Positions 44,212-53,591 of a DNA stretch of 64,000 nucleotides are shown here, piece after piece (within the stretch, counting starts at the first letter, position 1; every line of letters begins with the position of its first letter). The translations under genes and the position numbers were made by a program. The stretch is from Prevotella lacticifex. GTDB lineage: Bacteria; Bacteroidota; Bacteroidia; Bacteroidales; Bacteroidaceae. The DNA lies in contig NZ_BPTV01000001.1 in the NCBI RefSeq assembly GCF_019973375.1, positions 1,877,104-1,941,103 on the forward strand. Reading direction: 5' to 3'. Below the pieces are notes generated by a model. It was not told where the DNA came from. It made no database searches and saw only the letters and a list, made by a program, of their open reading frames with translations.

Positions 44212-44296
44212 TTTTAAGTCTATTTAAGTTCAATATTTCAGTTCGGTTATTGCCTGTGACAAACCGGAAATGTTTTAATCTGTTCGGTTACGAGTG

Positions 44297-44327
44297 CGAA
44301 ATTACACTTTTTATTTCAGAATTCAAA
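44297..44327 (-). promoter_or_regulatory. Promoter of serC-serA
   Basis: Reverse strand TTTG (44324-44327), 19-nt spacer, TAATTTCG (44297-44304), the same variant -7 box as before the GYF gene. Confidence 0.6.
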
Positions 44328-44360
44328 ATAAAAACGCAACATTTTGCCAAATAAGTGGTC

Positions 44361-45716
44361 TTATATCGTCACTTCTTCGACAATTGTCTTTACACCCTTG
44401 ATTTTCTCGCCATGTGTTCCCCTCAAAACCTGCCGTAGCTTACGGCGTGGCACAGCGGCGTAGGCGTAGCGCTGATAGACATCGATGCGCCCAATCTCAG
44501 AGCCTTTCAGACCGCCTTTCTTACACAGGAATCCGACGATGTCGCCCTTGGAAATTTTGTCTTTCTTACCCTTACCTATATATATAGTGGTCATGAGGGG
44601 CTGGGGGACGGGACCGTCACCGACGGGATTATAGTCGGCAAGAGGAGTTCTGTCCTGCCCTTTCGCGGCATCGGCGGAAGCCTGCTCGACATAGTCGGGG
44701 ACGGTCTCGCCGGGAGCAAGGATGAAGAAGGCGCGCCCGTCCTTATCCCATCGTGCCGTGCGGCCGGTGCGGTGGACGTAGGCATCCTCGCTCTCAGGAA
44801 TGTGATAATGGATGATATTCTTGATGTCCGGGATGTCGAGACCGCGACTGGCGAGGTCGGTGCAGACGAGAATGTTGGCAGTCCCGTTGCTGAACCGGTA
44901 GAGGGCCCTTTCGCGGTCCTGCTGGTCGAGGCCGCCATGGAAGAGACTGACGGTAAATCCTTCTTCGGTAAGGTAGCTGGCGGTGCGCTCCACGGAGTCC
45001 CGATAGTTGAGGAATACGACACTGCTCTGCTCGCCAAGGTCGATAAGCAGTCGCTTCAGCGTCTCGAGTTTATCCTTTTCGGGGCTTTGCACTTTAAATA
45101 TTTTCACCCGCTCAGCGGCAGCCTCATCAGCTGCAATGAAGTTCAGACGGACGGGATTGAAGCCGCTGCGCAGATAGGACGGTATCTCCTCGGCATCGGT
45201 GGCCGAGAGAAGGACACGCCGGATAGCTGTCGGCAGCTTGCCGATAATTGCGGTCATCTCGTCCTGAAAGCCCATCTGGAGCATCTTGTCGAACTCATCA
45301 ATGACGAGGGTCCTGACCGATGCGGCACTGATATTACCCTTATCGAGATGGTCGTTGAGACGGCCAGGGGTGGCAAAGACTATCTGCGGTCGGACAGTAC
45401 GTAGCTCACGATGCTCGTCCATCGTTGGTCGTCCGCCGTAAAGAGCCATAGTCCGCAGACCGGAGCCCATCGATTTCAGCACGTTAGCCGACTGCAAGGC
45501 AAGCTCACGCCCCGGCAATAGCACTACTGCCTGCAACGCATCCGACTGAGAATCGAGTTGTGAGGCAAGGGGAATGAGGTAAGCATAGGTCTTGCCGGTG
45601 CCCGTCGGTGACAGGACTACGATGTCGTCGGTGCCGCCGGACATGGCATCGAATACCGCATTCTGCATGTCGTTGGGACGGATACCTAATTTATTTATGA
45701 TTTCGTTTGTATTCAT
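44361..45716 (-). CDS. DbpA-like DEAD-box family RNA helicase
   Basis: 451 aa ATP-dependent RNA helicase. Q motif region at the start (IINKLGIRPNDMQNAVFDA), motif I LSPTGTGKT, Ia PGRELALQ, Ib TPGRLNDHL, motif II reads DEFD rather than DEAD, motif III LLSATD, V CTDLASRGLDIP, VI HRTGRTAR. The C-terminal about 75 residues (TIYIGKGKKDKISKGDIVGF, then IGRIDVYQRYAYAAVP) match the DbpA RNA-binding domain, which targets 23S rRNA helix 92. The start codon lies inside the end of the upstream TPR gene, a 26-bp overlap. Confidence 0.92.
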   Translation of the reverse strand: MNTNEIINKLGIRPNDMQNAVFDAMSGGTDDIVVLSPTGTGKTYAYLIPLASQLDSQSDALQAVVLLPGRELALQSANVLKSMGSGLRTMALYGGRPTMDEHRELRTVRPQIVFATPGRLNDHLDKGNISAASVRTLVIDEFDKMLQMGFQDEMTAIIGKLPTAIRRVLLSATDAEEIPSYLRSGFNPVRLNFIAADEAAAERVKIFKVQSPEKDKLETLKRLLIDLGEQSSVVFLNYRDSVERTASYLTEEGFTVSLFHGGLDQQDRERALYRFSNGTANILVCTDLASRGLDIPDIKNIIHYHIPESEDAYVHRTGRTARWDKDGRAFFILAPGETVPDYVEQASADAAKGQDRTPLADYNPVGDGPVPQPLMTTIYIGKGKKDKISKGDIVGFLCKKGGLKGSEIGRIDVYQRYAYAAVPRRKLRQVLRGTHGEKIKGVKTIVEEVTI

Positions 45717-46902
45717 TTCGTATATTGTCTATCTCGTCAAACTTCTTTCCCATATTGAGATTCAAGTATATTGTGTATAGGGGTGATATCCAATTGTCCT
45801 GACGGTCGGGTGCCAATTTCCTGTATGTTTCAAGGTAAGGGAGCGCCTTATTGTACAGTTCGAGGATACGGCGACGGTTGTAGCGGCTCTCCTGGCGCAT
45901 CTTATCGAGTTCGATGGCCATGTTGAAGTATGACAATCCTGCGTTGTAATAGGCATCGGCAAGGTTCTCGTTCTCTTTTATCAGCTTGTCGCAGATGTCT
46001 ATGCAGTCCTCGTAGCGCCCCATATTAAGGTAGACGGAACTCTTGGCATAACGGTAGAACTGACTTGTCGAGTCGACGGAAAGGGCTCTGTTGACAAGGG
46101 CGAGGGCCGAATCGTTCTGCATTGTCTTGTCATAATATTCCATAAGCCGCGGAAAGAAGAACGGAAATTTGGGATAACGGTTGAATCCTTTCCGCAGACA
46201 GTCGACATATTTTTGTGTGTCGTTCATAATCTCGTAAGCCTCAGCCTCATACTGCATGACGAAAGCGAGCTGTGAGGTGTCCTTTTCGGCAAGCTGATGA
46301 TGCCGCATTATCAAAGGTGCAGAGCCCATTTTGAACCCACAGTACATCGTCCAGTAAGCGGCACTGACACCCATCGAGCTTGTGGAATCGATGCGCATGC
46401 CGGTGAACAGCGGCTTTAGGGACACTGAAAGGTAGTGATCGAAATAGTCGTATGCCAGCTTATAATTTTTCTTATTGACGAGAAAAACTCCGCCATAGTA
46501 GAGATTAGGAAGTATTCTGACAAGATAGGCTGCGTTACGGGCACGGTATTTCGTGTGCACACGGCCCTCATCGTCGGGCTGCATGTCGACAGAATCCATC
46601 GATTCGCCCGCCTCAAAAAGCTTGCGGGCAGTGGTGAAGAAAGTGAGAGTATCGTATTTCTGCTTCAAGTAGAGCTGCTCGTTGCCATGCTCGTACTGTG
46701 CCGTGAGGGCATCCATCAGCAACTGCCACACCTTGAGGTTGTTTCTCTGAGCTGAGTCGGCGAGCTGAGTCCTCAGAATGCTCTCGGCCTTGTCAAGGTT
46801 CTTACCGCTCTTAATGTAATCGCGAGCCTGCGAAATCTGCTTTTTCTGTGCCACCGCACTGACGGACACAAGGACCATCAATGCGACCACTATGAGTCTC
46901 AT
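45691..46902 (-). CDS. Exported TPR-repeat protein
   Basis: 403 aa. I start at MRLIVVALMVLVSVSAVAQ (46902), a clear signal peptide; a longer frame adds 13 residues with no family look. The body holds degenerate tetratricopeptide repeats (NLADAYYNAGLSYFNMAIEL, FYRYAKSSVYLNMGRYEDCI, ALVNRALSVDSTSQ). It probably acts as a periplasmic scaffold. The end overlaps the helicase start by 26 bp. It is the most downstream of three exported TPR proteins in a row after gyrA. Confidence 0.82.
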   Translation of the reverse strand: MRLIVVALMVLVSVSAVAQKKQISQARDYIKSGKNLDKAESILRTQLADSAQRNNLKVWQLLMDALTAQYEHGNEQLYLKQKYDTLTFFTTARKLFEAGESMDSVDMQPDDEGRVHTKYRARNAAYLVRILPNLYYGGVFLVNKKNYKLAYDYFDHYLSVSLKPLFTGMRIDSTSSMGVSAAYWTMYCGFKMGSAPLIMRHHQLAEKDTSQLAFVMQYEAEAYEIMNDTQKYVDCLRKGFNRYPKFPFFFPRLMEYYDKTMQNDSALALVNRALSVDSTSQFYRYAKSSVYLNMGRYEDCIDICDKLIKENENLADAYYNAGLSYFNMAIELDKMRQESRYNRRRILELYNKALPYLETYRKLAPDRQDNWISPLYTIYLNLNMGKKFDEIDNIRNEYKRNHK

Positions 46903-46999
46903 CGCTGAAATAATATATTTATGATAAAAAAATCTTACCATCAGTCAATCAAATAATATCATCCTACCGTCACAAATGGCGGATAATGATTCGGCCTGC

Positions 47000-48100
47000 T
47001 TATCGTCGGACAAGTGGCTTCAGTTCCTCGGCTTTTATCTCGTCGCCGAGCATAACGTATATTCTGTAAAGTGGTGTTACCCAGTCGACTTTATCCCGAT
47101 GCGGGTCCATAACCTGAACACGTTCAAGATAGTTGCGTGCCTGAGCATTGAGATTGGCCACTTTCTCCTTCGTATCGGGATCGTGGTCTTTTGTCCCCTG
47201 CCTTCCGGTTTCCAAAGCCCAGTCCATGAGGCATACACCTATATTATATATCACCGGCACCTGCTTAGGATCGAGCTCATCAGCGTGCTTATATGCATCG
47301 ACAGCCTCATTCCACCGTTTGGCGTGCATGGCCGTCTCGCCCTTCAGTATCCATGGAATTGGCGACTTGGGGAAACGCTGCAGCTGGTCGTCGATGAAGT
47401 TTTCAAGGTTGAAACTGCGGTTCTCACGCCCATAAAACTGCATGAGCCATGCGAAATAAGTGGAGTTTGACGGGTCGGAACGGTACAACTCGGCTACGAC
47501 GGAGAGATACTTGGCCGAATCTTCGTGCGTAACCATCTGGTCGTGCATACACCGCGCTTTTATCTCCGCGGCATCCTGGGCAATGTCGTCATCCCTCATG
47601 GCGATATCTGCATACCTGTCAGCGGCCTTGTAGTTACGTTCCAAAAGTGAGGTTTGGGCTATATAGAATGCCGCCAACGCCGTTTCGTCGTTCTTGTTGT
47701 CGGCTTTCATCAACGGACTTTCGGATGCCTTGATATATAGTTTCCAAGCATTTATGCCGTCCTGTCGGTAGTGGTGGCCTGCAAGATAGAGCCCTGCGTC
47801 AATTAACAAGGGCCGGAGTTTGGCTACACGCTTGAAGTTATCCGACTCGTGACGGAGCTTTGTAACCCCTGCTCCGTCGGGCATTCTGTCGTAATTATCG
47901 CTCTCCAGACTATACTCCACGCAGTCCATGACGTTGCGGAAATAGCGCACCGAGTCGGCGGCGGATTCATTCTCCACCTCGTAGTAGATTCCCTGTGCGC
48001 GCTGGCTCATCTTCTCCGCATTTTTCTTAGGATTTCCCGATTGTGCCGACGCGGCAAAAGCCATCATCAAGAGTGATAAAACAACGAATGCCTTTTTCAT
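47000..48100 (-). CDS. Exported TPR-like protein
   Basis: 366 aa with signal peptide MKKAFVVLSLLMMAFAASAQ. Helical repeat protein with TPR-like stretches (AFYIAQTSLLERNYKAADRY, MHAKRWNEAVDAYKHADELD, VPVIYNIGVCLMDWAL). No catalytic motif. Neighbours of the same kind on both sides suggest duplication. A terminator stands between it and the gene at 48177. Confidence 0.8.
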   Translation of the reverse strand: MKKAFVVLSLLMMAFAASAQSGNPKKNAEKMSQRAQGIYYEVENESAADSVRYFRNVMDCVEYSLESDNYDRMPDGAGVTKLRHESDNFKRVAKLRPLLIDAGLYLAGHHYRQDGINAWKLYIKASESPLMKADNKNDETALAAFYIAQTSLLERNYKAADRYADIAMRDDDIAQDAAEIKARCMHDQMVTHEDSAKYLSVVAELYRSDPSNSTYFAWLMQFYGRENRSFNLENFIDDQLQRFPKSPIPWILKGETAMHAKRWNEAVDAYKHADELDPKQVPVIYNIGVCLMDWALETGRQGTKDHDPDTKEKVANLNAQARNYLERVQVMDPHRDKVDWVTPLYRIYVMLGDEIKAEELKPLVRR

Positions 48101-48119
48101 GTTTTAATTTGAAAATGAC

Positions 48120-48162
48120 AATCCCTCCAAGTGCAGGAACGATGTCCACACGAGGAGGGATT
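48120..48162 (-). terminator. Terminator after the third TPR gene
   Basis: Perfect 9-bp stem AATCCCTCC / GGAGGGATT with a 25-nt loop, followed on the reverse strand by GTCATTTTC. Confidence 0.7.
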
Positions 48163-48176
48163 ATTTAGTTTAACTA

Positions 48177-49406
48177 TTAATAACCTGCGTAAGACTTTGC
48201 TTCCTGAGTCTTAGGATCGTTCTCACCGAGTACAAAATAGTAGCAGCTGTACAGACGTGCAGCGTACTTAGCTTTCTGCGAGCCGTCCTTATCGAGAGCC
48301 TTGGCAGCCTCGTAGTACTTGATAGCCTCGTTATAGACAGGGACAAACTGCTCCTTAGCGGCCTTCGAGAGGACTCCACTGACCTTTTCCAGACGCTTCT
48401 GAGCGTGATAGAGATAGCAGTCGCCGATGGTTGCGTTGAGCATGAGCTTATTCTGCTCAGGTGCGTTAGCTAAAGATTTCTTCAGAGCGTCGGCAGCCTC
48501 CTGGAACTTATCGTGCTGTTCGAGGAACTGACCCTTGACCATCAGAGCGATGAAATCGTTAGGCTCACGCTCGAGACGGCTGTTGACAAGCTGCTCAGCC
48601 TCAGTAGCTTTACCTGCCTGAGAGTAAGCGTCAACGAGGTTAGCAAAGATCATCTGGTTGTCAGGATTCTTCTCGTAGAGAGCCTTGCACTTGTTGATGA
48701 ACTCAGCTGAGTCGGCAGCAGTCTTGAGCTGTGCCTTCATAGCTGTGAGCATGATGTTCAGGGCGTTGGCACCATTGGCTGAATCGTTGACGGCCATGCC
48801 AGCATACTTCTCTGCATTAGCCCAGTCGTGATCCATATAAGCCATGTAACCAGCAAAGAAAGCAGCGTTGAGATAGTTAGGATCCTTGGCAGCATCGGTC
48901 TTTACCTCATTGAACATTGGCTCAGAGTTGCTGGTCACATAGTAGCTGAGCAGCTTGAAAGCCTTTTTGTTGTCCTTGCCTTGGAAGAATCCACCGCCAT
49001 TGATGAGGTTTGGACGGAGCTGATAGAGGCGCACAGCGTTAACTTTGCTGTACTTTGGCTTTACTTTTCCCTTTGCGTTAGGGAGCTGGTCGTACTTGTA
49101 GCACTCAGCGGCGGCAGTGTAAGCTGCATCGAGAGCGTCGTACATTCCGGCCTCATCAGCTTCTTTCTTGATAGCGACCTTAGCACTTTCCTCGTTGTAC
49201 TTAGCGAGAGCCAGGTCGACGATCTTGTTGTAGGCAGTAGCCTTCTCGGCGTTGTCGGCAAGCTGTCCGAGACTCGACTCAACGAGCTTAGCAGCCTCCG
49301 TGTAAGAATCCGCCTTGAGGATTGCCTTCAGAGCATCGCTGTTTCCAGCGAACGCGGCCGACACTGAGAGAAGCATCAGGACCGCAATCATCATAGTTTT
49401 TTTCAT
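48177..49406 (-). CDS. Exported TPR protein downstream of gyrA
   Basis: 409 aa. Signal peptide MKKTMMIAVLMLLSVSAAFA followed by alanine- and lysine-rich helical repeats (YLNAAFFAGYMAYMDHDWAN, IFANLVDAYSQAGKATEAEQ, DFIALMVKGQFLEQHDKFQE). It is typical of TPR lipid- or protein-binding scaffolds in the periplasm. 36 bp after gyrA, so it is co-transcribed with it. The association of gyrA and TPR genes is conserved in Bacteroidales as far as I recall, but its meaning is not known. Confidence 0.85.
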   Translation of the reverse strand: MKKTMMIAVLMLLSVSAAFAGNSDALKAILKADSYTEAAKLVESSLGQLADNAEKATAYNKIVDLALAKYNEESAKVAIKKEADEAGMYDALDAAYTAAAECYKYDQLPNAKGKVKPKYSKVNAVRLYQLRPNLINGGGFFQGKDNKKAFKLLSYYVTSNSEPMFNEVKTDAAKDPNYLNAAFFAGYMAYMDHDWANAEKYAGMAVNDSANGANALNIMLTAMKAQLKTAADSAEFINKCKALYEKNPDNQMIFANLVDAYSQAGKATEAEQLVNSRLEREPNDFIALMVKGQFLEQHDKFQEAADALKKSLANAPEQNKLMLNATIGDCYLYHAQKRLEKVSGVLSKAAKEQFVPVYNEAIKYYEAAKALDKDGSQKAKYAARLYSCYYFVLGENDPKTQEAKSYAGY

Positions 49407-49442
49407 TCTTGGAAAATATTAAATATTTAATGTTAGGTTTTA

Positions 49443-52079
49443 CTAATCGAAGTCCACGGGAGCGTCCGAGCCCTCGCCACTTTCGTTGCCGTCATTGTCG
49501 TCGGGCAGTGTCTCTGCCTCGTCTCCGGCGGGTTCAGCACTTGCGGTATCACTCTTTATCTCCTCGTTGGTTTTAGCCCATGCCGAGCGGCTTTCCTCCT
49601 CTACCGAGGCCTCCAACTTAGAGCTCATTACCTTACAAACGCTTGCTATGACATCATTCTTCTTAGCGAGATTGATAAGTCGTACGCCTTGAGTGGCGCG
49701 TCCCATGACACGGCACTCGGCCACTGCGAGGCGGATAACGATTCCGCTCTTGTTGATAATCATCAGGTCGTTATCGTCGGTGACATTCTTTATGGCCACA
49801 AGTTTTCCGGTCTTGTCGGTGATATTGAGGGTCTTCACACCCTTACCGCCACGGTGTGTCTTGCGGTAGTCCTCCACCTGCGAGCGTTTTCCGTATCCCG
49901 ACTGCGACACGACCATAACTGTCTCACTCTCAGGATTATTGACGACGATCATTCCTACGACCTCGTCCTCACCGTCATCGTCGAGCATCATTCCTCTGAC
50001 ACCTGTCGACACACGTCCCATAGTGCGCACATTGCTCTCGTCGAAACGGCATGCACGTCCGTTACGGTCGGCCAAAATAAGCTCGTTATGGCCGTTGGTG
50101 AGGCGCACGTCAACTACCTCATCGCCCTCATTGATATTGATTGCGATGATACCTTTAGACCGTGGATTCGAGTAAGCCCTCAGACTTGTCTTCTTGACGA
50201 GGCCCATCTTCGTTGCAAAGACAACGAAATGAGTATCGAGGAATTCGTCGGAGACATTGGCACGCAGCCGCAGACAAGCGTTTACGGTGTCGCCCGGCTC
50301 GAGAGCGAGGAGGTTCTGGATGGCACGTCCCTTAGAGTTCTTGTCGCCTTCCGGAATCTCGTAGCACTTCATCCAGTAGCAACGGCCCTGGCGTGTGAAG
50401 AAGAGCATCGTCTGATGCATTGTTGCCGGGTAGATAAACTCGGTGAAATCCTTCTCGCGGGTACGTGCTCCCTTGGCCCCTACTCCACCGCGGGCCTGCT
50501 CACGGAAGTCGGACAACGGTGTGCGCTTGATGTAGCCGAGATGGCTAATAGTGATGACAACAGGATCGTTGGGATAGAAGTCCTCAGCATTGAACTCATG
50601 CTCATCGGGGATAATCTCCGTACGGCGCTCATCACCATACTTTTCCTTGACTTCATTCAAGTCATCCTTCATCACCTGCTTGCAGCGTTCAGGGTTGTTG
50701 AGAATCTCCTGGAGCTCATCGATAGTCTTCATCAAGTCGTCATACTCAGCATGGAGCTTGTCGACCTGCAGACTTGTCAGTGAGCCAAGACGCATATCGA
50801 CGATAGCCTTCGACTGCACCTCATCGAGCTCGAAGCGCTTTTCGAGATTGCGTTGGGCATCGCTCGGAGTCTTACTGCCTTTGATAATCTCTACTACCTC
50901 GTCGATATTGTTCACGGCGATAATCAATCCCTCGAGGATGTGAGCGCGCTCCTGAGCCTTCTTCAGGTCGAACTGCGTGCGGCGGATGGTCACCTCATGC
51001 CGGTGCTCAACAAAGTACTTTATGCAGTCCTTGAGCGTCAGCAACCGCGGGCGACCGTTGACAAGGGCGATGCAGTTGACAGAGAACGAGCTCTGGAGGG
51101 CTGTCATCTTGAACAGCTTGTTGAGGATGACATTGGCATTGGCATCGCGGCGCACGTCGACGACGATGCGCATACCCTGTCGGCCGGTCTCGTCGTTGAC
51201 ATTGGATATTCCGTCGATCTTGCCTTCCTTGACGAGATCGGCGATATACTCGATAAGCTGCTGCTTGTTGACGCCATAAGGAATCTCCGTGACGACAATC
51301 TTATCGTGCTGGTCGCCGCTCTCAATCTCGGCCTTAGCACGCATCACAACACGTCCACGACCGGTGGCATAAGCATCGCGAACGCCCTTCAGACCATAGA
51401 TATACGCTCCCGTGGGGAAGTCAGGAGCCGGAATATACTTCATCAGTCCGTCGAGGTCGATGTCGGGATTGTCAATATATGCGCAGCAGCCATCGATAAC
51501 CTCGTTGAGGTTATGGGTAGGAATGTTTGTGGCCATGCCCACGGCAATACCGTTGCCTCCGTTGACCAAGAGGTTCGGAATCTTCGTAGGCATCACCGAC
51601 GGCTCCTTGAGTGTGTCGTCGAAGTTGTTCACCATGTCGACGGTATCCTTCTCAATATCGTCCATGATGTGCTCACCCATCTTCGACAGGCGGCACTCGG
51701 TATAACGCATGGCAGCCGGAGAGTCACCGTCGACGGAACCGAAGTTACCCTGACCGTCGACGAGGGTGTAACGCATATTCCAGCTCTGGCCCATACGGAC
51801 GAGTGCACCGTAGACTGAGCTATCGCCGTGAGGGTGGTACTTTCCTAATACCTCACCCACGACGCGGGCACATTTCTTATAAGGTTGGTTGCTGAAGTTG
51901 CCTATACCGCGCATTCCGAAGAGGATACGGCGGTGGACAGGTTTGAAACCGTCTCTTACATCAGGGAGGGCACGGGCCACTATCACCGACATACTATAGT
52001 CGATGTAAGAGGTCTTCATCTCCTCCTCAATGTTGATTTTCATAATCCTGTCCTGATCAATTGTCTTGTTGTCGTCCAT
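49443..52079 (-). CDS. gyrA: DNA gyrase subunit A
   Basis: 878 aa. Breaks and rejoins DNA as the A2B2 gyrase, adding negative supercoils. N-terminal DRDGFKPVHRRILFGM-type start (ALPDVRDGFKPVHRR), quinolone region KYHPHGDSSVYGALVRMGQS, catalytic Tyr in AMRYTECRL, and a six-bladed C-terminal domain. The GyrA box appears as QARGGVGAKGARTREKD. The very end is acidic (GDEAETLPDDNDGNESGEGS), as in many GyrA tails. The position equal to E. coli Ser83 is Ser; the position equal to Asp87 is Gly. Confidence 0.98.
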   Translation of the reverse strand: MDDNKTIDQDRIMKINIEEEMKTSYIDYSMSVIVARALPDVRDGFKPVHRRILFGMRGIGNFSNQPYKKCARVVGEVLGKYHPHGDSSVYGALVRMGQSWNMRYTLVDGQGNFGSVDGDSPAAMRYTECRLSKMGEHIMDDIEKDTVDMVNNFDDTLKEPSVMPTKIPNLLVNGGNGIAVGMATNIPTHNLNEVIDGCCAYIDNPDIDLDGLMKYIPAPDFPTGAYIYGLKGVRDAYATGRGRVVMRAKAEIESGDQHDKIVVTEIPYGVNKQQLIEYIADLVKEGKIDGISNVNDETGRQGMRIVVDVRRDANANVILNKLFKMTALQSSFSVNCIALVNGRPRLLTLKDCIKYFVEHRHEVTIRRTQFDLKKAQERAHILEGLIIAVNNIDEVVEIIKGSKTPSDAQRNLEKRFELDEVQSKAIVDMRLGSLTSLQVDKLHAEYDDLMKTIDELQEILNNPERCKQVMKDDLNEVKEKYGDERRTEIIPDEHEFNAEDFYPNDPVVITISHLGYIKRTPLSDFREQARGGVGAKGARTREKDFTEFIYPATMHQTMLFFTRQGRCYWMKCYEIPEGDKNSKGRAIQNLLALEPGDTVNACLRLRANVSDEFLDTHFVVFATKMGLVKKTSLRAYSNPRSKGIIAININEGDEVVDVRLTNGHNELILADRNGRACRFDESNVRTMGRVSTGVRGMMLDDDGEDEVVGMIVVNNPESETVMVVSQSGYGKRSQVEDYRKTHRGGKGVKTLNITDKTGKLVAIKNVTDDNDLMIINKSGIVIRLAVAECRVMGRATQGVRLINLAKKNDVIASVCKVMSSKLEASVEEESRSAWAKTNEEIKSDTASAEPAGDEAETLPDDNDGNESGEGSDAPVDFD

Positions 52080-52501
52080 TATATAGTTTTATGTTAAAAT
52101 CGCCTTATTTGCCCTTTATTTGCCTTCTAATCGATTTTAGGGCTAAATTCAAGGTGTAAAATTACGAAAAAAAAACGACTCACGGAAACGTCAGAGAACA
52201 AAGGAATCGCTTTTAAAGATACTTTAACTGTTTGTGGCCACCGCCCTGCCCTGCACCGCAATTTGTCGCCGCTGAAACAGCCTCACAGACCATAGTAATC
52301 CGGTAATCTACCGAATATCGTCAGCATTGCCGGTGCCATCCCATGACAAGACGCAAAATACCAAATACAAAACCGGCACCGTCTACAGTTCAATATAGGT
52401 TCTTCGAGACAAGAAAACAGCTGTATGATATGTAAGAATATTTCACAGTAATGATTAAATTAGCTTGACCTTGCAACCACCTCATAATCAAACAGATACA
52501 G

Positions 52502-52611
52502 AAACATATCATTTAGCGTTCCCAAACGGCCCGTTTCGCACTCTAAAACGGACCGTTTGAGTACGCGAAACGGTCCATATTGGAACGCCAAACGATACAT
52601 ATTGGAATGGT
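52502..52611. repeat. Five-unit 22-bp palindrome array, type 1, copy 4
   Basis: 14-bp units at 52502, 52524, 52546, 52568 and 52590: AAACATATCATTTA, AAACGGCCCGTTTC, AAACGGACCGTTTG, AAACGGTCCATATT, AAACGATACATATT. It is followed directly by GGTGTCAAAATAATTCAC. It lies 3' of the OmpH gene and 5' of gyrA. Confidence 0.95.
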
Positions 52612-52916
52612 GTCAAAATAATTCACAAACGAGAAACGTTCTTGGAGCGACCGCCGCACGATTTTGGTGTATCCATCCTTTTGGAATTGCCAAGAGATAG
52701 AAGTTGGAAAATACAAGTGCCCTCAAAACCCGCCGAACAATCACTAAGCGGCAAAAGCACAAAACCCATAACTCCCTTGCGGAACAAGCGCTCTCAAATG
52801 GTTTCAGCAAACGTCCCTGCTGTAAATTGCTTGTCGCTGCCATCGAAGTCAACAGACACACATCTTTATCATGTCCATCACCCACAAGCACGGGCCATGC
52901 TGGTCAGACAAAGAAG

Positions 52917-52948
52917 AACCCGCGTCCAGACCGATCTGGCGCGGGTTT
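52917..52948 (-). terminator. Terminator of the OmpH lipoprotein unit
   Basis: AACCCGCG-CCAGA pairs with TCTGG-CGCGGGTT around CCGA with one bulged base (13 bp); TTCTTCTTT follows on the reverse strand. Confidence 0.9.
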
Positions 52949-52973
52949 TCAGTTGTCTGCCGGAATATATGTC

Positions 52974-53579
52974 TTATTTCTTATTTCCCATTCCCTTATA
53001 GCGCTTGTTCAGTCCGGCGACCACCTGATCGGTGATGTCGAGGGCATTGTTGGCGTAGAGAATATTGTCACCCTGCTTGGCAAGGATGAGCGTGAACTTC
53101 TTGTCCTTGTTGTATTCGGCGAGGAAGTGGTGGATACTGTCGGAGAGAGCCTGATTATACTTGCTTACCTCTTTCTGGTACTCGTTGCTCAGGCGCTGCT
53201 GCAACTGATCGCCCTCTTGGGCCTGCATCTGCAGATTGGCCTGGATCTGCTGCGCCTCGTCGCGGCTGAACTTATTCGACTGGATGCCCTGCTGGAAGTT
53301 GGCTGCGGCCTGCTGCAGGCTCTGCTGCTTACCCTGGAGGGTCTTCTGGATGTTGGCTTCCTTGCCCTGCATGAGCTTCATGACATCCTTCCAGTACTGA
53401 TACTGGCTCATGATGGAATCAACTTCGACGTAGGCAATCTTCATGTCGGCCTGACTGTCGGCAATGCTACCCTTCGTCGAGGAGTCCTGGGTGTCGTTCT
53501 TCTGTGGCTGATTGTTGCACGAGGTCATACCCATTCCGAGCATGGCTGCAACAGACAAAGTTAAAAGAATCTTCTTCAT
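52974..53579 (-). CDS. OmpH/Skp-family lipoprotein
   Basis: 201 aa. The signal peptide ends in a lipobox (GMTSC, Cys21), then AYVEVDSIMSQYQYWKDVMK and a long coiled-coil (GKEANIQKTLQGKQQSLQQA, QIQANLQMQAQEGDQLQQRL), then a short end (NILYANNALDITDQVVAGLN). This is the Skp build, a periplasmic chaperone for outer-membrane proteins, here lipid-anchored. It is 12 bp after the small membrane protein gene and shares its promoter. Confidence 0.9.
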   Translation of the reverse strand: MKKILLTLSVAAMLGMGMTSCNNQPQKNDTQDSSTKGSIADSQADMKIAYVEVDSIMSQYQYWKDVMKLMQGKEANIQKTLQGKQQSLQQAAANFQQGIQSNKFSRDEAQQIQANLQMQAQEGDQLQQRLSNEYQKEVSKYNQALSDSIHHFLAEYNKDKKFTLILAKQGDNILYANNALDITDQVVAGLNKRYKGMGNKK

Positions 53580-53591
53580 TTTATATATTGA

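Larger units (their letters stand above)
52080..52973. other. Long spacer upstream of gyrA
   Basis: 890 bp with no gene that I accept. It contains the gyrA 5' region (a weak TAATTTTA box near 52160), the type 1 array at 52502-52611, and the OmpH terminator at 52917-52947. Open frames on both strands near 52613-53001 have compositions unlike the neighbouring genes. Confidence 0.65.

Noticed and set aside
52613..53001. Frames on both strands between the fourth array and the OmpH gene
   Set aside because: They run through the OmpH terminator or into its coding region, and composition does not resemble neighbouring genes.
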